From assembly GCF_008711465.1 (NCBI RefSeq), contig NZ_VXKQ01000030.1, positions 122,594 through 186,593 on the forward strand: a DNA stretch of 64,000 nt. The letters are read 5' to 3'. Both the position numbers and the translations under genes were made by a program. Source of the DNA: Francisella sp. SYW-9. GTDB lineage: Bacteria > Pseudomonadota > Gammaproteobacteria > Francisellales > Francisellaceae. Positions 28,049 to 37,556 of the stretch are shown piece by piece (the stretch's first letter is position 1; each line of letters begins with the position of its first letter). The notes beneath the pieces are model-generated. The model was not told where the DNA came from. It saw only the letters and a list, made by a program, of their open reading frames with translations, and made no database searches.

Positions 28049-29053
28049 TTAGAATCTGCGTTTTGGTGGTTTTTTCATAAAAGATTTATTTGGCACACCT
28101 TTAAAACAGTTAATAATATATGGAAACCCTTTAGTAACATAATACCCATAGCTACCTTCATACTCCATACCATTACACTCGTCTAAATCACCACTTCCAG
28201 GGACATATTGAAAATCATCAACAAACTCACCTGTATACTTACCTCCTGGACTATCTGGTGTATCTGGGCGATTACCTTTTTTTAGTTGGTAACTAGATTT
28301 AACCTCAAAAATCTCACCATTATTCTTAATATAGCTGCCATAAATAGGATAGCCATCCGCGGCAAAGCCTATTACAGGAGATTCTACGGACGAGTTATCT
28401 TTAAACAGTGCATTCGGTGAAGCATGATAGTGATAAGTTCCATCTGGCTGAGAGTGAGCATGGTGAGTATCCATTATAAAATCAGAGTCCTCATATGCTG
28501 GATTATAACGCCATTTAGCCTTTGGATCAAAACAACCAACCCTACCATCACCTACCCCATAACAACCAGCAGCTAAGATATCTACTTTAACACCATTTAG
28601 CATAATCGCATTATCCATCCTTAAAGATAAAGGAATCGGCTTAGCTAACTGCTTAGGATTTTTCGAAATTGCATATATTTGGTATTGTGGCACTACTTTA
28701 TTTGGAAAAGCTCCCACATCAGCGTCATCATAAGTATGATTTGGAATTCCATTACTAATAATAATACAGTCTTCAGTATTAATTTTTACTGTCATATATG
28801 ATGAGTTTTTTTGATTTAAATTAAAATCATCTGCTGAAGCAAAATAGTTCCCTACATAGCTACTACAATAAGGAGACCTCTCAGATAAAACTACATCCGT
28901 AATATCTAAACCATTTCTATCCTTTATTATATAACCATATCGGTTTGATTGATGATGTGAAAATACATCATGATCATGAGCCATGCTCTCAATTGGAATG
29001 CTCAATACTGCTACACTAAATAACTTTAGACTCAAACTCTTACAATCTATCAT
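28049..29053 (-). CDS. secreted YHYH-domain protein
   Basis: Exported protein of about 334 residues. A signal peptide is predicted in the first 25 residues (cleavage near ESMA), then a His-rich mature start HDHDVFSHHQS. The C-terminal half matches the YHYH family: DTHHAHSQPDGTYHYHASP, VIGFAADGYPIYGSY and the YTGEFVDDFQYVPGSGDLDE segment. Several cysteines could form disulfides in the periplasm. I chose ATG at 29053 over an in-frame TTG at 29065. The function of YHYH proteins is unknown; the His clusters suggest metal binding. Confidence 0.85.
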   Translation of the reverse strand: MIDCKSLSLKLFSVAVLSIPIESMAHDHDVFSHHQSNRYGYIIKDRNGLDITDVVLSERSPYCSSYVGNYFASADDFNLNQKNSSYMTVKINTEDCIIISNGIPNHTYDDADVGAFPNKVVPQYQIYAISKNPKQLAKPIPLSLRMDNAIMLNGVKVDILAAGCYGVGDGRVGCFDPKAKWRYNPAYEDSDFIMDTHHAHSQPDGTYHYHASPNALFKDNSSVESPVIGFAADGYPIYGSYIKNNGEIFEVKSSYQLKKGNRPDTPDSPGGKYTGEFVDDFQYVPGSGDLDECNGMEYEGSYGYYVTKGFPYIINCFKGVPNKSFMKKPPKRRF

Positions 29054-29177
29054 AAACAATCTCAAAATAGTTTATGTTTATAGACTATAAATCTACACCT
29101 AAAGTTTTCTTAAAGCAAAAATAATTTAACATTTTTTGAAAAATAAGATAATTTTCTTTTAAACTAAATATTATAAG

Positions 29178-29552
29178 TTAAATGTCCCAACGCTGAACGG
29201 CTTCAACACTATCTGTAGGTCCTGTGTTAAAACATAATTTTGCAGAAGCTGCAGACTCATGTATCACATTTACTAACTTTTCAAATAGAATAAAACAACT
29301 ATCATCCTTACGTACACCAGCACCTATCAGGATAATATCAAAAGTGTTGTTAGAAAGTACCTCACGAACTTCCTTAACAGCAGCTTCCTCACTAGTTATA
29401 TAACCCATCTGAGCATCATAACCAATATCATTTAACTTTTGTAAATCTCCTTCAAGAACACTACGAAGCTTTTCTGGATCCATTCCAGGATATTTAGTAT
29501 AGTCTACAGAATTTGGCTCCCACCCTATACAAAGTACTTTTTTTGCATTCAT
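29178..29552 (-). CDS. conserved hypothetical alpha/beta protein
   Basis: 124-residue cytoplasmic protein. It reads as a small alternating alpha/beta fold, with hydrophobic strands VLCIGWEP, AQMGYIT, DIILIGAGVR and AKLCFNTGP, similar in layout to receiver or Rossmann-like domains, but it lacks the phospho-acceptor pattern of CheY proteins. A strong AAAGGAG ribosome site lies before the ATG. I do not recognise the family and give no function. It is monocistronic, in a region of short genes. Confidence 0.7.
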   Translation of the reverse strand: MNAKKVLCIGWEPNSVDYTKYPGMDPEKLRSVLEGDLQKLNDIGYDAQMGYITSEEAAVKEVREVLSNNTFDIILIGAGVRKDDSCFILFEKLVNVIHESAASAKLCFNTGPTDSVEAVQRWDI

Positions 29553-29864
29553 TATTATCTCCTTTTATTTTTAATTCAAATAAATTGTAGCTTAATAATA
29601 GATTATTAGCATTCATTTATTTTTAACAAGCCTTATTAAAAATAATATATACGTCGATAACTCAATAGAAACCCTTATTGTAATACTCTACATTTTCCTT
29701 ACAATTATTCTTAAAAAAGAAATAAGAAAAACCATGAAAATATATTTTAGATAAACATCTCTTAAAACATTATTATTAAAGCTTTGTTAATAATTTTTTT
29801 AAAAAAATCTAAATACCTTACTTGGTAAGCTAAGCTTACATAATAATATATTAAGAATATTAGT
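29553..29864. other. intergenic region with a GTAAGC-type palindrome
   Basis: No gene is visible. A 15-base palindrome, GTAAGCT-A-AGCTTAC, occupies 29825-29839, and a further half-site CTTAC at 29817-29821 pairs with its left arm, giving three alternating half-sites in 23 bases. This lies 26 bp upstream of the candidate -35 box of the small secreted peptide at 29935, the position of an operator. The rest is AT-rich with no stable structure that I can support. Confidence 0.4.
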
Positions 29865-29893
29865 TTTACATATAACTAAATTGGTGTGATAAT
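29865..29893 (+). promoter_or_regulatory. candidate sigma-70 promoter for the small exported peptide
   Basis: TTTACA at 29865-29870 and GATAAT at 29888-29893 are spaced by 17 bp, close to the sigma-70 consensus. Transcription would start near 29900 and give a leader of about 35 bases before the ATG at 29935. In so AT-rich a background chance matches are common, so this is a suggestion. Confidence 0.4.
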
Positions 29894-29934
29894 ACAAATT
29901 AGACAACCATAAAAATTTCATTAAAGGTAATAAA

Positions 29935-30063
29935 ATGAAAAACCTAATTCTCTCAGTTACAATACTAATTACTCTATCTTCCAGTAGTTTTGGATATACA
30001 CTTCTTTCACATGAAATATCAACAAACTCATTTCCTGTAGCAAAACTTAACCTAGATTCTTAA
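29935..30063 (+). CDS. small exported peptide, 42 residues
   Basis: Short frame beginning MKNLILSVTILITLSSSSFG, a complete signal peptide with probable cleavage near SFGYT, then only about 20 residues (SHEISTNSFPVAKLNLDS). An AAAGG ribosome site lies about 6 bases before the ATG and a promoter-like pair lies upstream. It may be a genuine small secreted protein or the remaining 5' end of a longer decayed gene; I see no in-frame continuation. No cysteine is present, so it is not a lipoprotein. Confidence 0.45.
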   Translation: MKNLILSVTILITLSSSSFGYTLLSHEISTNSFPVAKLNLDS

Positions 30064-30108
30064 TACTATATTATTTTACTATTTAGAAATAAACTCTTAT
30101 TTATAACT

Positions 30109-30750
30109 CTAAAACTTACCTGTTTTTAAAAAATTCTCTACTTTATTAAATGTTTCAGGATTATGATGAATCTCACCATGGTTCTTATTTAGAATAACTC
30201 TATCACTACTATTAATAGCAAATGCTGACTCTACTTCTACTAAACCATCATGACCTTTATTAAGACATAAATTAGCTAAAAGATTAAATTTCGAATGCTT
30301 ATTACCAGCAATTAAACCAACTGGAAACCTTGTAGCGACCTTATTGCAAATATCTAAATACTTATCCGTCACCATTAGCTCTTTATTGGGTTTTAATATT
30401 CTAGAATAAAAAGGAATTTTATCACCAAAATCAGCAATCTTAGATCCTTTAAATGGTGTGGCTATAAATACACACTTATCTACATTTTCAAGCTGCAATT
30501 TATCTATAGTTTTGCAAACTATTATACCACCCATACTATGAGCTAAAAATGTGATAGATTTTGTCTTAGGAATATTTTGTATAACTTGACATAGCTTAGC
30601 AACTGCAACATCAATACCAACAAAAGTAGTGGGCAGATCTATAGATATAATGTCATCATAGTATTGCCTAAAGAAACCCTCTAAGCTACGCATGTCTTTA
30701 CTATTTTTGATAAAGCCATGAACGAGTATTAAACTTTTGTCTGTTTTCAT
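30109..30750 (-). CDS. alpha/beta-hydrolase, lipase-like
   Basis: 213-residue serine hydrolase. The nucleophile elbow is FLAHSMGGIIV, the oxyanion region LILVHGFIKNS is at the N-terminus, and acid and base candidates are Asp in KGHDGLVEVESA and His in NKNHGEIHHNPE. No signal peptide is seen, so it is probably cytoplasmic. The family includes lipases and esterases; I cannot name the substrate. It lies 24 bp downstream of the dipeptide epimerase and is probably the third gene of that operon. Confidence 0.85.
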   Translation of the reverse strand: MKTDKSLILVHGFIKNSKDMRSLEGFFRQYYDDIISIDLPTTFVGIDVAVAKLCQVIQNIPKTKSITFLAHSMGGIIVCKTIDKLQLENVDKCVFIATPFKGSKIADFGDKIPFYSRILKPNKELMVTDKYLDICNKVATRFPVGLIAGNKHSKFNLLANLCLNKGHDGLVEVESAFAINSSDRVILNKNHGEIHHNPETFNKVENFLKTGKF

Positions 30751-30774
30751 TTACCAACAAACACTTATTTATTT

Positions 30775-31845
30775 TTATAGATTATATCCAAATCCGATTA
30801 AATTATCCTTTAAAATAATATTTGGTTCATTGAAAGTTATATAATCACTATAAATATCTTTTGCAACCCAATCTAGAGGATCAAGATCTGCTATAGTAAT
30901 ATTTTCAGCTAACGCAAAATTTGCTGTAGCTAAGATTCCAGCGGGAGATTCCATCATACAACCTACCATACATGGTATTCCTGCTTCATCAGCTAATCTC
31001 TTTATTTTTTTAGCTTCTAAAATACCACCTGTTTTTGCAAGCTTAATATTTATCATATTACAAGCTCTCTCATCTATAACTCGTTTAGCATCACTAGAGT
31101 TAAACACAGATTCATCAGCAACTATTGGAATATTACTAAACTGTGTTATCTCATGCATAGCTGATATATCATAATACTTAACTGGTTGCTCGATTATCTC
31201 AACGTTTAAGCTATATTTATTTAGTTCTTCAATAAACTGTTTTGTTTGAGCGATGCTCCAACCTTGATTAGCATCAAATCTAAATTTAATACTCTTATCA
31301 AACTCGTTATCTAAAGCTTTAAGTAAATCTATATCTATTTTAAAATCAGCACCGGTTTTAACCTTTATAGCTGAAAAGTTAGTCTCAACTCCATTTTGAA
31401 TATTTTGTATAGTCTCTGAAACTGTACCACAACTTATAGACACATCAGTCTCAATAGTATTATTCTTTGCTCCAAGAAGATTAGCTACAGAGATATTTTT
31501 TTGTTTAGCTAATAAATCATGAAAGGCTAGATCTACAGCCATTTTTGCTGCTGAATTAAACATAACTCTACTAAAAGCCTGGTGTAAAAGCTCTTGATAG
31601 TCACTTAAATACGCACCTTTAATGACTGGTGTAAAGATTTCATTTATAATAAATTTCATCCCTTGAAGAGTGTCACCTGTGACAGCTGTTGTTGCTGGAG
31701 CTACGCCATAACCTTTTAATCCATTATCTAAGACTAATTCAACTACCAAAGCATCAATATGATCTGTGCTTCTCACAGCTGTTACAAATGTCCTTTTAAG
31801 AGCTATCTTTACTATAGATGTTTTTATACCAACTATTTTATTCAT
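30775..31845 (-). CDS. enolase-superfamily dipeptide epimerase
   Basis: Mandelate-racemase subgroup enzyme, most like L-Ala-D/L-Glu epimerases. Catalytic lysines are in SAIKVKTGADF, metal ligands in RFDANQGW, IIEQPV and IVADESVF, and the second lysine in NIKLAKTGGI. 356 residues, typical length. It overlaps the upstream permease gene by 4 bases (ATGA) and is followed by a hydrolase. Recycling of cell-wall dipeptides is the known role of close relatives, but epimerase specificity varies and cannot be fixed here. Confidence 0.9.
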   Translation of the reverse strand: MNKIVGIKTSIVKIALKRTFVTAVRSTDHIDALVVELVLDNGLKGYGVAPATTAVTGDTLQGMKFIINEIFTPVIKGAYLSDYQELLHQAFSRVMFNSAAKMAVDLAFHDLLAKQKNISVANLLGAKNNTIETDVSISCGTVSETIQNIQNGVETNFSAIKVKTGADFKIDIDLLKALDNEFDKSIKFRFDANQGWSIAQTKQFIEELNKYSLNVEIIEQPVKYYDISAMHEITQFSNIPIVADESVFNSSDAKRVIDERACNMINIKLAKTGGILEAKKIKRLADEAGIPCMVGCMMESPAGILATANFALAENITIADLDPLDWVAKDIYSDYITFNEPNIILKDNLIGFGYNL

Positions 31846-33008
31846 ACAGCAAATCCTGAAAGTATTTTAGCTACAATTAAACCACCTTGAGTCCCTACTA
31901 AAAATCCAAGTAAAGCCATAACTACAGCTATAGAAACTAAACTTCTACTATAAGCGCTTGCTAAAATAGGGGCTCCTGCAATACCTCCGATATTAGCTAA
32001 TGAAGCGATAGAACACATTGCAAGATTTAGCCTAAATATCTTAGCTATTATTGTCATTATTATAGCATGTATTACTAAAATCATTATCCCGCATGCTATA
32101 TATATTGGTGCTTCAGAGAAGCCCTTAAATGAAGATCCTGAGGCTATTAACGCAACTAAAAAATACAAAAATATAGTAGCAATAATACTATCACTTCTTA
32201 TCTTAGCTATAGGAGTCATTGCTCCTATAAACCCTAGGAATGTCACTATTAAAATAGTCCATGTCTTTGTTGTTATTAATGCTGTTTGTGGTAAATATGC
32301 TGCTACTATACTTGCAATATCTGTTGCCGTAAATGCGACAGCTATTAATAAAAAGATTCCTACAAAATTAATATCTCCTTTTAAATTATAAGGATCATCG
32401 ATGTCAACTTTACTAATATGCTCCTCTAATGAACCTGCCTTTGTCCATTTGTCAAAAAACTTAGCACGAGATATAAGAGCAAATAAAAGAGCAAACCAAA
32501 TAGTATAGCTTATCGAGTCTGTAAGAAGTATATATCCCATCTGACTATCAGGTGTATTAAGAGCTTGCTTAACGGCAATCATATTACCAGTACCACCCAT
32601 CCAGCTAGCTGATAATGCTGAGAAACCTTTCCAAGCATCTGGCGATATATATCTACCAATAGTTAGATACATAATTATAAAAGCTATCATTATACTAATA
32701 CTTGCCCCAAAGAAAGCTATCAAGAGTTTTCTACCAAGCTTAATTACAAGTCTAATATCACAACGTATTAGCATCAAAAACAACATTACAGGTAAAATTA
32801 AACCTTCAAGTTGAGATTTAGTTTGTTTTATTTCTATAGAATGAGTATTCCATAACCCAAATATTGATAATATAACTATCAAAAAATATATAATTACAAT
32901 AGCTGGAAAATATTCAAATATTTTTGACTTAGACTTACTAGAAATAAGTACTATTACACTACATATCAATAGTAGTGATGATATATAAGAAAGAGATGTT
33001 GAAATCAC
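31842..33008 (-). CDS. DUF819 (YjcL-type) integral membrane protein
   Basis: 388-residue permease-like protein with about ten to twelve membrane segments. Glycine-rich segments WMGGTGNMIAVKQAL and ANIGGIAGAPILASAYS mark the DUF819 family, whose transport substrate is unknown. Start is GTG at 33008, supported by GGAG six bases before it. Overlap with the epimerase downstream suggests a linked role, for example uptake of the dipeptide the epimerase acts on; that is inference. Confidence 0.85.
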   Translation of the reverse strand: MISTSLSYISSLLLICSVIVLISSKSKSKIFEYFPAIVIIYFLIVILSIFGLWNTHSIEIKQTKSQLEGLILPVMLFLMLIRCDIRLVIKLGRKLLIAFFGASISIMIAFIIMYLTIGRYISPDAWKGFSALSASWMGGTGNMIAVKQALNTPDSQMGYILLTDSISYTIWFALLFALISRAKFFDKWTKAGSLEEHISKVDIDDPYNLKGDINFVGIFLLIAVAFTATDIASIVAAYLPQTALITTKTWTILIVTFLGFIGAMTPIAKIRSDSIIATIFLYFLVALIASGSSFKGFSEAPIYIACGIMILVIHAIIMTIIAKIFRLNLAMCSIASLANIGGIAGAPILASAYSRSLVSIAVVMALLGFLVGTQGGLIVAKILSGFAV

Positions 33009-33191
33009 TTTTAACTCCTAATTTTATTATTGAATTTAAAAACTTTATTAGTTTATATGTTAGTTACACGTGTACACATGAACTCTAAGATTCTACTTAA
33101 GCTAGCTTCTAAAGCCAATACATTCTCTAGCTCCTACCCTCATACTTTTTTAAAGAAAGTTTAAGTATTTTTAGATATCTAAGGAAAAAAA

Positions 33192-33662
33192 TTAATCTTT
33201 TAAGAAATTATCAATATCAGGAATTAAGTCTTCAGGAATTGTTTTAGGTGCGTATCTTACAACAGTTTGACCATCTTTTGATACTAAAAATTTAGTAAAA
33301 TTCCACTTTATTCTTTCTGTACCTAAAATCCCTTTTGCTTGTTCTTTTAAATATTCAAACAAAGGCTCTGAATCTTTACCATTAACCTTTGTTTTTTTCA
33401 TAATCGGAAATGTAATACCAAAATTAGTCTTACAAAACTCTTTGATTTCAGTATCACTGCCCGGCTCTTGGCCACCAAAAGAGTTACATGGAAATGCTAC
33501 AATTTCCAAATCTGGATATATCTCATGCAAATGCTGTAACCCATTATACTGTTTTGTAAAACCACATTTACTTGCTACATTAACTATTAGTAAAACCTTA
33601 TTCTTTGGCAAATAGAACTCTAATCCATCACCTGATGTAAGCTTAAAATCATAAATAGACAT
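33192..33662 (-). CDS. glutathione peroxidase family protein
   Basis: Thiol peroxidase of the GPx family, 156 residues. The peroxidatic cysteine is Cys33 in NVASKCGFTKQY, Gln in the FPCNSFGGQEPG loop and Trp in IKWNFTKFLV complete the active site. The second Cys in FPCNSF is the position of the resolving cysteine in thioredoxin-dependent members, so thioredoxin rather than glutathione may be the reductant. No signal peptide. The gene is separate from neighbours by 183 bp upstream of the permease operon. Confidence 0.94.
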   Translation of the reverse strand: MSIYDFKLTSGDGLEFYLPKNKVLLIVNVASKCGFTKQYNGLQHLHEIYPDLEIVAFPCNSFGGQEPGSDTEIKEFCKTNFGITFPIMKKTKVNGKDSEPLFEYLKEQAKGILGTERIKWNFTKFLVSKDGQTVVRYAPKTIPEDLIPDIDNFLKD

Positions 33663-33688
33663 GTTATTTTATTACCTCATATATTTTA

Positions 33689-34036
33689 TTAAAAACTTTG
33701 ATCTGCAGTTTTTAAATCCTGCGTATTTAATATATTAAAAATCTCATCTACTAGTCTAGGGGAAACATCATACTGTATCGCAAAAGATGTACGAGTTTTG
33801 TCCAAGGATTTATCCTTGAATGGATCATAGCTTGGTGTACCTTGCTTCTTCTCAAGCTTTAGCATCTTTTTTCGCCAACCCTTACGCTCTGCTATCAATT
33901 CAATAATCTGCTGATCTGCATTTAAAATTTTAGTTTTATAAGTCTCTACAGATGGTTTGCCAACATTATTATGAGCCATAGCAAAAGATGAACAACAGCA
34001 AACAAAGCTTAAGAGAAATACTACATACTTTTTCAT
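33689..34036 (-). CDS. exported chorismate-mutase-like protein
   Basis: 115 residues with a clear signal peptide (cleavage near SSFAMA). The mature part, DQQIIELIAERKGWRKKMLK, then KTRTSFAIQYDVSPRLVDEIFNIL, follows the AroQ chorismate-mutase helical pattern with Arg in helix 1 and Lys/Glu positions. Secreted AroQ-type proteins occur in pathogens, but their role is not settled. It is shorter than typical *AroQ proteins, so activity is uncertain. It lies 26 bp upstream of glutathione peroxidase on the same strand. Confidence 0.7.
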   Translation of the reverse strand: MKKYVVFLLSFVCCCSSFAMAHNNVGKPSVETYKTKILNADQQIIELIAERKGWRKKMLKLEKKQGTPSYDPFKDKSLDKTRTSFAIQYDVSPRLVDEIFNILNTQDLKTADQSF

Positions 34037-34148
34037 ATACTAAATCAATAAGTTGAAGATGATCTTAATACTATAGTTTTATAAAAAGATTTAAAAGTCT
34101 GCAACAAGTAAAAATAAACAAAATAGCCTATGTATCAAGGATAAGCCT

Positions 34149-35642
34149 TTACTGGCTTCTCAAATAATGACTTCCTATACTCTCTTTTCTTGCTATAGCA
34201 CTTTGTATAGTAAGCTTAGACATCTTTAAAATTTTTCTATAATTTTCTATATTAATATCAAAGCTATCTAAAGCAGTATCATTATCTATAGCTTTTTCAA
34301 GCAAACTAACTTGTTGATATGCTTCTTCTAACTCAGACTGTCTTCTGACTAAGCCAACCTTATCCCACATTAGCTGCCTTATTTGAGCTATTTGTTGAGA
34401 ATAATCTTCTTTTGAATCAATTAGCTTTAGATTTTCATTATCTTGATATCTATCTTTTGAAAAATTATTTAATATATCTTTACTCGCCTCTAAAGCATAT
34501 ACTATACACTCTAATAACGAGTTACTCGCTAACCTATTTGCTCCATGCAAGCCGGTACAAGAAACCTCACCAACAGCATATAAGTTTTGTATATTTGTTT
34601 TAGAGTTTTTATCAACAACTATTCCCCCACAACTATAATGAGCTGCCGGTGATATAGGTATCCTATCTATAGTTGGATCGATATTATTTTTTAATAATTT
34701 TTCATAGATATAAGGAAACTCATCTTGCCACTGACTAGTACTTAGATGAGTAGCATTTAAATAAATATCTCGTCCAGCTTGCATATTAATATAAATTTGT
34801 CTGGCTACGATATCTCTAGGAGCAAGATCTTTTCTTTCATGAATAGATTTCATGATTCTTATGCCTTTTTCTGTCTCCAATACTGCCCCACTACCACGAA
34901 TAGCCTCAGATATTAACGTAGGCTCTCCACCTTTACCAAAAAAACAAGTCGGATGAAATTGTGTAAACTCTAAATTTTCTAACTTACAGCTTATATCATG
35001 TGCCATAATCATCGCACTACCATTACCAGCAGTAGCATTAGTTACATACTTATATAAACCAGATGCTCCTCCTGATGCTAATATTACCTTCTCTGCAAAA
35101 AACTTGATTACTTGATGCTTGCTATTATAAGTATATAACCCTATGCATTTTTCATCTTTTTTGATTAATCTAAATGCTTTATGTTCTGAGTATAATGAGA
35201 TATTTTCAAACTGGTGAAGACTCTCATATAACTTTGAAATAACAGCTCTTCCTGTGTAGTCTTTGATATGAAGAATTCTTGCTAATGAATGACCACCTTC
35301 TAAATGTAGATTATAGTTTCCATCGCTATTTCTATCAAACTCAACACCATGTCGTTCAAGCCATTTTATTGAAGAATTTGAATTACTTACAACTTGATTT
35401 ATACTCTCAAGATTTGCAATATTTCCACTTGCTATATAGGTATCTGTCACATGTGAGCCTATAGTATCGTCTTTTGATATTATCGCAGCAATTCCGCCCT
35501 GAGCATATGAGCTAGCACAATAATTTACTGTCTTATCACAGATAATTGCAACATTTAAATCATGTTCAGCTAAATCTATAGCAGCAATAACTCCTGCTAA
35601 ACCGCCACCAACTATGACTACATCATATTTTTCAACGTTCAT
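34149..35642 (-). CDS. nadB: L-aspartate oxidase
   Basis: FAD enzyme oxidising L-aspartate to iminoaspartate, first step of NAD synthesis. Dinucleotide site VIVGGGLAGVIAAIDLA at the N-terminus, YAQGGIAA near residue 48, the substrate/FAD segment HPTCFF, and YSCGGIVVD and GLHGANRLASNSLLE near the C-terminus. 497 residues. It is last of a gmk-nadA-nadC-nadB run with a single base separating it from nadC. Confidence 0.97.
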   Translation of the reverse strand: MNVEKYDVVIVGGGLAGVIAAIDLAEHDLNVAIICDKTVNYCASSYAQGGIAAIISKDDTIGSHVTDTYIASGNIANLESINQVVSNSNSSIKWLERHGVEFDRNSDGNYNLHLEGGHSLARILHIKDYTGRAVISKLYESLHQFENISLYSEHKAFRLIKKDEKCIGLYTYNSKHQVIKFFAEKVILASGGASGLYKYVTNATAGNGSAMIMAHDISCKLENLEFTQFHPTCFFGKGGEPTLISEAIRGSGAVLETEKGIRIMKSIHERKDLAPRDIVARQIYINMQAGRDIYLNATHLSTSQWQDEFPYIYEKLLKNNIDPTIDRIPISPAAHYSCGGIVVDKNSKTNIQNLYAVGEVSCTGLHGANRLASNSLLECIVYALEASKDILNNFSKDRYQDNENLKLIDSKEDYSQQIAQIRQLMWDKVGLVRRQSELEEAYQQVSLLEKAIDNDTALDSFDINIENYRKILKMSKLTIQSAIARKESIGSHYLRSQ

Positions 35643-35643
35643 T

Positions 35644-36507
35644 TTATATTTGAACCTGCATAGATAAATCTATCGCATTAATATGTTTTGTAATGGCACC
35701 AACAGATATAAAATCAACACCTGTTTTTGCCATTTCTACGATAGTATCACTATCTATATTACCAGAGACTTCAAGAGCAACTTTATCTTTAGCAAGCCCA
35801 ACTGCTTTATAAATATCCTTAATTGAGAAGTTATCAAGCATAGTAATATCTGCCCCAGCATTTATCGCTTGGCTTAGCTCATCTAAACTTGTAACTTCAA
35901 CTTCTACAATTTTACTACTATCTAACTCTTTGGCTTTTGCAACAGCTTGAGATATGCCTCCAGCTGAGCGAATATGATTTTCTTTAATCAAATAGCCATC
36001 AAATAAACCTATACGATGATTAAACCCACCGCCACATTTAACTGCATATTTTTGTGCCAAACGAAAACCTGGTATAGTCTTACGAGTGTCAAGTAGTTTT
36101 GTCTTATAGTTAGATATTAGTCTAACCAAATTATTTGTAGCTGTTGCAGTTGCCGAAAGCATTTGAATAAAGTTCAACATTGTTCTTTCAGCTGTAAGAA
36201 TACTTCTTGCATTTCCTTTTAGCTCAAAAATTTCTTCACCTGCTGGTACCTTTTGAGCGTCATTATAAAACCACTTTATTTGAATACTCTTATCAACTTG
36301 ATTAATTACTTCATTAGCAAATTTTTGACCGCAAAGGATCATATCTTCACGCGTAATACAAAAAGCCGTAGTATTAATATCCTGAGCTAATTGCGCTGTG
36401 ATATCACCATCTGCAACATCTTCAGCTAAAGATTCTTTTACTAGTTTTTCAACAATATGCTTAGAAACATCAGATATTTGATTATTATTTAGCATTACTT
36501 TAGACAT
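35644..36507 (-). CDS. nadC: nicotinate-nucleotide pyrophosphorylase
   Basis: Converts quinolinate and PRPP to nicotinate mononucleotide. 287 residues; characteristic segments are AERTMLNFIQMLSATAT, DTRKTIPGFRLAQKYAVKCG with catalytic residues, NHRIGLFDGYLIKENH, and VEVEVTSLDE followed by MLDNFS. It lies between nadA (9-bp gap) and nadB (1-bp gap), one unit for de novo NAD synthesis. Confidence 0.97.
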   Translation of the reverse strand: MSKVMLNNNQISDVSKHIVEKLVKESLAEDVADGDITAQLAQDINTTAFCITREDMILCGQKFANEVINQVDKSIQIKWFYNDAQKVPAGEEIFELKGNARSILTAERTMLNFIQMLSATATATNNLVRLISNYKTKLLDTRKTIPGFRLAQKYAVKCGGGFNHRIGLFDGYLIKENHIRSAGGISQAVAKAKELDSSKIVEVEVTSLDELSQAINAGADITMLDNFSIKDIYKAVGLAKDKVALEVSGNIDSDTIVEMAKTGVDFISVGAITKHINAIDLSMQVQI

Positions 36508-36516
36508 AAGTATTTC

Positions 36517-37542
36517 CTAAAAATTTATCATTCTATTTAAAGGGATAAGAGCTTTTTCACGTACATCCTCATCTACAAAGATTTGATTATCTTGCGAAAC
36601 TAAACAATCTTTTAGATTCTTCAACTGATTTAGCTTCATCCATGGGCATTTTGCACAAGATTGACAAGTAGCACCTCGGCCAGCAGTAGGAGCTGGAATG
36701 AACTCTTTATACGGAGATAATTGCTTCATTTTATAAAAAACACCAGTATCAGTAGCAACTATAAACTTATCATTATCCATTTCTTTACTTGCTGCTATTA
36801 GCTGTGAAGTTGAACCAACAGCGTCTGCTCTTTTTACAATTTCAGCTGGAGATTCAGGATGCACTAAAACTGCAGCTTCAGGATACTCAAGTATTAGATC
36901 ATCTAATGCTTGTGCCTTAAACTCTTCATGTACAATACAACTACCATCATATAGTAGCATATCTGCACCAGTCTGTTTTGCAATCCAGTCACCTAAAAAC
37001 CTATCTGGGCCCCAGAGGATTTTTTTACTTTGCTTATGAAGATAAGAACAAATTTCTAGAGAATTTGAAGAGGTAACTGTCCAATCAGCTAAAGCCTTTA
37101 TTTCAGCTGAAGTATTTACATAAACAACAACCTCTCTATCAGGATGCTCTTCTATAAATTTCTTAAACTCACCATTATTACAACTTAAATCTAATGAACA
37201 TTCTGCTTCTAGAGTTGGCATTAAGACTTTTTTCTCAGGACTCAAGATTTTAGCAGAATCTCCCATAAACCTCACACCTGCGACAACTAACGTCTCACAC
37301 TTACTTTCTAAGCCAAATTTAGCCATAGCAAGAGAATCACCAACAAACCCTCCCGTTTGCTCTGCAAGCTCTTGGATTTCTGCATCTACATAATAATGAG
37401 CTACTAAACAAGCATTGTTTTGTTTTAATAATACTTTTATTTCATCGATATATTTCTGCTTTTCTATATCTTTAATTTTTAAGTTTGGTAACTTCTGTCT
37501 AGCTTGTGATATTTTATCTTTTATTAATTCTTGATTTAACAT
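36517..37542 (-). CDS. nadA: quinolinate synthase
   Basis: 4Fe-4S enzyme that condenses iminoaspartate with dihydroxyacetone phosphate to quinolinate. 341 residues; [17 protein letters not shown] at the N-terminus, [14 protein letters not shown] and the [12 protein letters not shown] segment; cluster cysteines are near residue 110 and in [10 protein letters not shown]. It starts after gmk with a 14-bp gap and is followed by nadC. Confidence 0.97.
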   Translation of the reverse strand: MLNQELIKDKISQARQKLPNLKIKDIEKQKYIDEIKVLLKQNNACLVAHYYVDAEIQELAEQTGGFVGDSLAMAKFGLESKCETLVVAGVRFMGDSAKILSPEKKVLMPTLEAECSLDLSCNNGEFKKFIEEHPDREVVVYVNTSAEIKALADWTVTSSNSLEICSYLHKQSKKILWGPDRFLGDWIAKQTGADMLLYDGSCIVHEEFKAQALDDLILEYPEAAVLVHPESPAEIVKRADAVGSTSQLIAASKEMDNDKFIVATDTGVFYKMKQLSPYKEFIPAPTAGRGATCQSCAKCPWMKLNQLKNLKDCLVSQDNQIFVDEDVREKALIPLNRMINF

Positions 37543-37556
37543 CCAAATGCTCCTTT

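Noticed and set aside
29553..29864. Possible CRISPR or tandem repeats
   Set aside because: Only one palindrome with an extra half-site is present; no regular spacing or repeats.
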